NCBI GenBank assembly: GCA_022709385.1
Contig: JAKLIX010000014.1
Location: 54,693 to 118,692 of the forward strand
DNA length: 64,000 nucleotides
Direction: 5' to 3'
Source: Bacteroidota bacterium
Lineage (GTDB): Bacteria; Bacteroidota; Bacteroidia; Bacteroidales; CAIXZF01
Positions 59,093-64,000 of this stretch are shown here, one piece after another. Positions within the stretch are counted from its first letter, which is position 1; each line of letters opens with the position of its first letter. The notes under the pieces were generated by a model. That model did no database searches. It saw only the letters and a program-made list of their open reading frames with translations, and was not told the DNA's origin. The translations under genes were made by a program, and so were the position numbers.

Positions 59093-60289
59093 ATGATGAC
59101 AAAAACAATCACATCGCTGTTTCTTTTTATCACCGTGAATATGATAGCCTGCGGACAGATCTGCCACCCCCAGCTGATCACAGCCGGTCAGGATGGCATC
59201 TGCAACACCAATCCGTATATCCTGGTTTTTGAGGACAATTTTGACGGAGACTCTCTCGACACCTCCAAATGGGAAATCCAGGGATGGGGACAGGGGTCGC
59301 TGACAACTGACAATCACCAGCAGTACTATACGCTCGGCAACGTTAGCGTTTCCTCAGGGATTTGTTCTATCATCACCAGGCAGGATACCGTTTTACGCAG
59401 GGCGGTAAGCTGGCTGCCCGACAGTGCCATCCTCTCCGACAGCCTGCCCAACCTGAGGACATTTTATTTTACTTCCGCAAACCTCTGGACACTGCAAAAA
59501 TTCAGACACGGCCGCTATGAGATTCGTTGCAGAATACCTTCCGGCCATGGGTTCTGGCCTGCCTTCTGGACGTACGGGGCCGACACCGCCGGCAGCAGTG
59601 AGATTGATGTTTTCTAGTTCTGGGATCACAATACCTCCAAACATCACATGACTGCCCATTACTCCGGCCTCATGTGCACATCCTCCTGGGATGGACCGGA
59701 TTTTTCACAGGGTTTTCATACATATATGGTCAAATGGGACGATTACAAAATTGACTGGTATGTTGATGATACTTTAAAAAGACGTCTTACAAGATATTAT
59801 AACATCATTGGTCAAAATGTTGATTGTGATGGTGTTCATGCGAATAACCCATACATCCTGGAAAAAACTTTTCCTGAAGATTCCATGACCATCATTGTGA
59901 ACCTTGCCATACAAAGCGGTGATTATGCGCCCGACAGCAGCACTGTCTTTCCCGCCGCCATGGAAATAGATTATATCCGCTACTACGCACAGTTACCGTT
60001 TTCTGGCGCTGAAAATGATCCTGATTTTCAGGCTGATGGGGCCCTGCCGTTCAAACTATATCCAAATCCCTGCAGTAAAGTACTTACCCTTGAGCCGGGT
60101 GATAAGTCACTTACAGCTTATGAAATTAGGTTAACGGATGAGCTGGGAAATATCGTTCTCATCAACGTTCAGAAAGGAAAAAGCACATTCAAATTAGATG
60201 TCAGCGCCCTTAAAAGAGGCTTATACTTCATTCAGATTCACGATCAGAAAACCCGGCAGGAATATTCAGGTACTGTGATCTTATACTGA
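59093..60289 (+). pseudogene. Secreted GH16-family glycoside hydrolase with an in-frame stop at the catalytic motif
   Basis: A signal peptide (SLFLFITVNMIACGQ) leads to a GH16 jelly roll: VFEDNFDGDSLDTSKWE, RHGRYEIRCRIPSGHGFWPAFW. The catalytic motif is EIDxxE. The gene reads EIDVF and then TAG (59615-59617), where the acid/base Glu is expected; one base change from GAG would do this. The frame then continues FWDHN, FHTYMVKWDDYKIDWYVDD and MEIDYIRYYAQ to the end, with a T9SS sorting domain (FKLYPNPCSKVL, LKRGLYFIQI). Without readthrough the product is a 174-residue fragment. TAG ends other genes here (for example sodB), so this is most likely a recent pseudogene of a laminarinase or agarase-like enzyme. 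Confidence 0.86.
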
Positions 60290-60317
60290 TCCCGTCCGTG
60301 ATTCAGTGCGGGTATCG

Positions 60318-63300
60318 TTATCGCCCCACAACAAACCTGAAATACCCTGCCCATTGAGAATCCCTGCTGAGAATCCTTCCCAGATAGATACCGGCAGGAA
60401 GGGAGCTGACCCTGATCCTGCTTTCGCGTGCTGCGATACGGGCATGCATGACATCCCGGCCGGACAGTTCATAGATTGTTAATGATAATTGCTCCCCGGC
60501 ATATTTCTCCAGTACCAGGTTTAATTCATCACAGGCCGGGTTCGGATAAATGAAAAGATCTTTGTACTTACCCCCCTGTAAGGTAATGCTGGCCGAGGTG
60601 ACCACACCGGTATCGGCAATCAGGGTAGAAGTGGTATTGGTAATTATTGCAGGATTAAAATCAAAATAAATATAGGCTGTATTGGTTATTGCTGCTCCTG
60701 TCTGGGTTCCGGGTCTGCATTTTACAGCGTATTTCACAAAACCAATACTGGCCGGTTCATTTATAGAGGACGGCTGAAGTGCCAAAGGATTGAAATCGAA
60801 TTGCACGACACCCGGCCCGTGCATGATCCAGGAAAGCGGCTGGGTGGAAGCCACCACCCTGAAACTGCTCCAGTCGAGGAAAGGACTCAGGGTGTCTATC
60901 ACTCTTACAAAGGAAGTGGGCATTGTGCCTGTATTCTGGAAACGGACAATAAATTCCATCTCCCTGGATTGGGTTATTGCTATTGGCGGGAAGAAGGCTC
61001 CCTGTTCGCATCCCTTATCGTTGGGATCGTAAGCGCCTTGTACCTCTTTCTTCAGTAAATAATAATTATCCGCAGGCAGTGTATCGCCCCAAACAGGGTA
61101 CACCCATGCATCGCAGACTATTGTATCTCCGGGCAGGGTCCAGTTTGTAGTAGTGACCAATATTTGGATATTCGTACTCTCAAAAAAATTTAAAGGTCCC
61201 AGCTGCCAGCTCAGGGTATCGCCGCTAATGGAGCCAGGTGAGGGCGCCGCCGACTGAAATAAAAGGGTCGGAGGCAGGATGAATTTTGCCAAAGGGGCCT
61301 GGACCACCGATCCCTTATTTAGTACATTGAGATTCACCAGCGTCGGAAAGCCGGTTTGGAAAACATTGACATTGGTAAGGTCAATGCTGAGGTCTTTTAC
61401 ACCGGGAATGGGCCAGATGCCGAAATTCTGTGCCGAGTCTGCGCCGCTCGAAATCCTGTATGGTGGATTTACCGTGTAATACCCGACAGGGATGACTGGT
61501 CTGATGGTATCACACGCCGCATCAGTGAAAAGCGTATAATCCCCTGTGTTGATTGTTGAACAGGCCCATCCGGTTGGCTGTGATTGTATCGGTACCCATG
61601 GCACTCCGGGTTCCCCAGTATCCTTCTGCCAGTTGTTGTTTCCATCAAGGTAAACTGTACCACTGAAATTGTAGAAACTGCCAAGACGTCTCCACACACT
61701 TTGAAAGTATGTACCAATAAACAAGGTGTTGTTACAGATTGTCAGACTCTTAGCTTTTACATCACTGTTGCCGGAAGGCATCAAATACCAATAATTGCCG
61801 TAGTCGTTGGTGTAATATACCTCCCCATTATACGTGTATGCTAACCAAAGACCCTGATAAGACTCAACCCAGAGCGGAAAATAAGTGTAGAATTGGTCAT
61901 GAGTGGGAAGGCCGTGGTTTGAAGGTGATACCCAGGTTTGTCCTCCATCTGTTGAATATTTAAACTGGTGGTCTCCGGTCATAATTAAAAAAGTGTCAAT
62001 CGAATGTAACAAAGGCGGCTGATAGGAATTGCTGCCCTGTGTGGAATAGTGACAGTTGTACCATTGCTGGGCAAACTCATCGTATTTATAAATGTTATGG
62101 TTTTCTGTAATCGTGAAAAGCTGGTTGTTATGAACTTCAAGGTATCCGCAGGGAATATAGTACGGGATATAAGGCAGGTTTTGCAGGGTATCCCAGGTTT
62201 GGCCCAGGTTATCGGTGTACCAGAATCGGTTGGTAGAAAGATAAAGCCTGCTTCCCTTGAAACGCAATGAGGTGAGTGTCGCATTGAAATTCGACTGTGG
62301 GATTGGAAGCGTATCCCAGGTAAGACCGTCATCGGTACTTCTGCCAAAAGTCCTGGCATTTGCGGCTACAATAGTATCATGGCTCGAAACAATATCGGTG
62401 ATAGGGTCATACAAACCGTAACTTTTCAGCCTGCACACGTTTATCCAGGTTTGTCCTCCGTCTGCAGATCTGAATAATTCCGGACCAGAGGAACAATAAA
62501 GTTTGTTGTTGCAACTCTTGACTGCATCTATGGTCCTGCCGTTAAATCCGCTGCTGCTGGGAACCGAGATGCCAGCATTACCCAGGTACCTGTAAATCAT
62601 GGTATCACGGTAAAACAGCTGGTCACCGTTTTGAAGGGAAATGGAGGTTTTGAAAAAGTCAGGTGGAAAAGAACCAGGCTGCCAGGTAAGACCCTTGTCA
62701 GGACTGAGAAATACCATTCCTGCATATTCAGGAGCGAAAATAGTATCCCCTCTTTGATAAAAATGAAAGTTTGCGTGCCCTGTGGGAAATAGGAACGCAG
62801 TGTCCCAGGAGACACCCAGATCGGCAGACCTCATGATGCCATATTGGTTAAACGAAGGAGGAGTCAGCATGAAGGTATAAACGACCACCGAATCAATGAC
62901 GGCCCAGGTGGAAAAGGGACCTGCGACCGATTGGGTGATCCAGGTCTGCCCCATATCATTGCTGATCAAAAAGATCCGGGTAGCGTTTGAGGAATTATAG
63001 GCAAGAATCAGAAGCCTTTGAGGGTCCACCCTGATACTATTTAACAATAAGCCGGATGGGAGTACCGGCTTTTCCCATGTCTGGCCCCAGTTGAAACTGA
63101 CAAAGTAGGAGGTAGCAGAAGGGTTTATGACATAGTAAAGAGCCGACTGGCTACGGTAAAGCTTGCCCAGATAATTTGGATAAAAGTCAATATCGTTAAA
63201 TATGAAAGATGGAGACGACCAGCTTGCCCCTCCGTTGAAACTTGTGACTGTATAAAGATCAGCGGCATTGTAATACATTGAAGCCGAATCACCCGGTATG

Positions 63301-63563
63301 GCATACTGAACCACGACCGTATCTCCTGAGCAATAGATATCCCCCACCGGCAGACCGTTCAGAAAACCCGATTTCTGCCAACTAATGCCCTGGTTGACAG
63401 ACCTGTAAATACCCGTAGGTGTTCCGAGCCAGATATCATTTCCTGCCTTTTTCATGCAATTGATCTCACCGCCTGCAGGTCCGTTGGTCTGAAGCCATTG
63501 GGCACTGAGATGCAATGAAAAGCAAATAAACAACAGGACAAAAGATAAATTTCTGACTTTCAT
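60318..63563 (-). CDS. Large T9SS cargo with BNR/sortilin-like propeller repeats, DUF11-like region and sorting domain
   Basis: 1081 residues from the ATG at 63563, which opens the signal peptide (LSFVLLFICFSLHLSAQ). Residues 25-640 hold many BNR-type Asp-box repeats (GIYRSVNQGISWQK, SFNGGASWSSP, SNDMGQTWITQ, SPDKGLTWQPG, SADGGQTWINV, TDNLGQTWDTL), as in sialidase or sortilin-like propellers. Around 640-720 is a SdrD-B-like fold (GTVYLDGNNNWQKDTGEPG). From 750 to 1000 lies a conserved-repeat/DUF11-like region with AYDPNDKGCEQG, and at the end a type A sorting domain (LFIYPNPACDELNLV, LPAGIYLGRIL, FVVGR). No catalytic site was found; it is probably a surface adhesin or structural protein. Confidence 0.85.
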   Translation of the reverse strand: MKVRNLSFVLLFICFSLHLSAQWLQTNGPAGGEINCMKKAGNDIWLGTPTGIYRSVNQGISWQKSGFLNGLPVGDIYCSGDTVVVQYAIPGDSASMYYNAADLYTVTSFNGGASWSSPSFIFNDIDFYPNYLGKLYRSQSALYYVINPSATSYFVSFNWGQTWEKPVLPSGLLLNSIRVDPQRLLILAYNSSNATRIFLISNDMGQTWITQSVAGPFSTWAVIDSVVVYTFMLTPPSFNQYGIMRSADLGVSWDTAFLFPTGHANFHFYQRGDTIFAPEYAGMVFLSPDKGLTWQPGSFPPDFFKTSISLQNGDQLFYRDTMIYRYLGNAGISVPSSSGFNGRTIDAVKSCNNKLYCSSGPELFRSADGGQTWINVCRLKSYGLYDPITDIVSSHDTIVAANARTFGRSTDDGLTWDTLPIPQSNFNATLTSLRFKGSRLYLSTNRFWYTDNLGQTWDTLQNLPYIPYYIPCGYLEVHNNQLFTITENHNIYKYDEFAQQWYNCHYSTQGSNSYQPPLLHSIDTFLIMTGDHQFKYSTDGGQTWVSPSNHGLPTHDQFYTYFPLWVESYQGLWLAYTYNGEVYYTNDYGNYWYLMPSGNSDVKAKSLTICNNTLFIGTYFQSVWRRLGSFYNFSGTVYLDGNNNWQKDTGEPGVPWVPIQSQPTGWACSTINTGDYTLFTDAACDTIRPVIPVGYYTVNPPYRISSGADSAQNFGIWPIPGVKDLSIDLTNVNVFQTGFPTLVNLNVLNKGSVVQAPLAKFILPPTLLFQSAAPSPGSISGDTLSWQLGPLNFFESTNIQILVTTTNWTLPGDTIVCDAWVYPVWGDTLPADNYYLLKKEVQGAYDPNDKGCEQGAFFPPIAITQSREMEFIVRFQNTGTMPTSFVRVIDTLSPFLDWSSFRVVASTQPLSWIMHGPGVVQFDFNPLALQPSSINEPASIGFVKYAVKCRPGTQTGAAITNTAYIYFDFNPAIITNTTSTLIADTGVVTSASITLQGGKYKDLFIYPNPACDELNLVLEKYAGEQLSLTIYELSGRDVMHARIAARESRIRVSSLPAGIYLGRILSRDSQWAGYFRFVVGR

Positions 63564-63725
63564 ATGAAAGGAATTAATGATAAATAACCTCAAGTGGTTC
63601 TCTATGAATTCTAGAACATAAATGTACATAATATTTCACTATTATCCGACAAAAATTTAAAATTGACACTATTCCAACATATCAAGCTGATATTCAGTTG
63701 TAATATTTCATTTTTACCGGGGGCA

Positions 63726-63830
63726 AAATGCCGGAATGCAAGAATGCGAAAATGCAAGAATCACAAAATCAAATGCCGGAATGCAAGAATGCGAAAATGC
63801 AAGAATCACAAAAACAAATGCGGGAAAAGC
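63726..63830 (+). repeat. 45-bp tandem repeat rich in AATGC
   Basis: AAATGCCGGAATGCAAGAAT begins at 63726 and again at 63771, and the two 45-bp units are identical apart from the last bases. A partial third unit (AAATGCGGGAAA) begins at 63816. Inside each unit GAATGC/AAATGC recurs. No gene is seen between 63564 and 64000. Confidence 0.85.
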
Positions 63831-64000
63831 ATTCTCGCCTTCTCTAAGTGGATTAATATTGGAAGGTAGATTGGAAATGCAAGAGTGCGGAATGTTCACA
63901 CGAAAATAGCACGTACAAACGTGCAAACGCGCACCTGCGCACACGTGCACACGTGGACGTCCTGTCTTCCGCCAACTCATGTTTGATGAGTGAGTGTGAG
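63831..64000. other. Window end, simple sequence without gene
   Basis: This end contains a stretch of alternating GCAC/ACGTG (about 63915-63958) with several short palindromes (CACGTG). No reading frame, tRNA or named element was recognised. Confidence 0.4.

Noticed and set aside
59615..59617. Programmed UAG recoding (pyrrolysine or similar)
   Set aside because: TAG serves as a normal stop in several genes here, such as sodB, and no recoding element or suppressor tRNA was seen. A nonsense mutation is simpler, so the case is kept only as a question.
63726..63830. Small CRISPR or minisatellite gene
   Set aside because: The repeat units are directly adjacent without spacers, and the frame across them has no start or homology.

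Overview
The window reads as a chromosomal segment of a Bacteroidota bacterium, most likely Bacteroidales-like and free-living or environmental. Pointers are type IX secretion (T9SS) cargo with C-terminal sorting domains, a PorZ-type T9SS component, the ssb-gldE-gldD gliding/secretion block after mutY, many small outer-membrane barrel proteins, TAnnTTTG-type promoter boxes, weak Shine-Dalgarno sites and a fused DAHP synthase/chorismate mutase. Base composition is close to balanced. No plasmid or phage backbone is visible.

Layout. 0-12.6 kb: a DUF5714 tail, alkaline phosphatase, cysS with a HEPN/MNT pair behind it, then a set of threonine-degradation-like genes (SDR threonine dehydrogenase, Kbl, an ADP-forming acyl-CoA synthetase with a GNAT tail) with an acyl carrier protein and a methyltransferase. 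12.7-23.4 kb: mazEF, lysS, recO, porZ, sodB, envelope proteins and a DUF438/hemerythrin/PAS protein. 23.4-31 kb: an accessory region with tandem envelope genes, a 2.1-kb array of 336-bp repeats around a GxxExxY (PD-(D/E)XK-like) nuclease gene, a broken AbiEii toxin with its AbiEi-like partner, and tRNA-Thr and tRNA-Pro. 31-52 kb: mostly core genes (peroxiredoxin, tRNA-Lys, trpS, rng, a 29-residue ribosomal-type protein, HU, mutY, ssb, gldE, gldD, DAHP synthase, asnS, rpoN). 52-64 kb: a YidD-domain fusion, a LamG/dockerin-like secreted protein, a Fic protein with a regularly repeated leader, a duplicated gene tail, a GH16 glycosidase with an in-frame stop, and a large BNR-type T9SS cargo.

The most striking signals are repeats. 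First, the 336-bp units in the nuclease array keep the first codons and the 3' end of the nuclease gene, so they look like internally deleted (MITE-like) copies of a unit that carries the gene. Second, two families of about 103-bp palindromic elements with TATAC ends are scattered between genes. One has landed inside abiEii, and its removal at a 4-bp direct repeat restores the reading frame exactly; another copy is nested inside a third, and that nest supplies the stop codon of fic. Third, four direct repeats at exactly 24-bp spacing lie between the fic promoter and its start codon. Two toxin-antitoxin pairs sit directly behind aminoacyl-tRNA synthetase genes.

All family assignments come from motifs read by eye. 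No database search was made, and start codons were moved from the longest frame to the internal ATG wherever a signal peptide or family start made that clearer.
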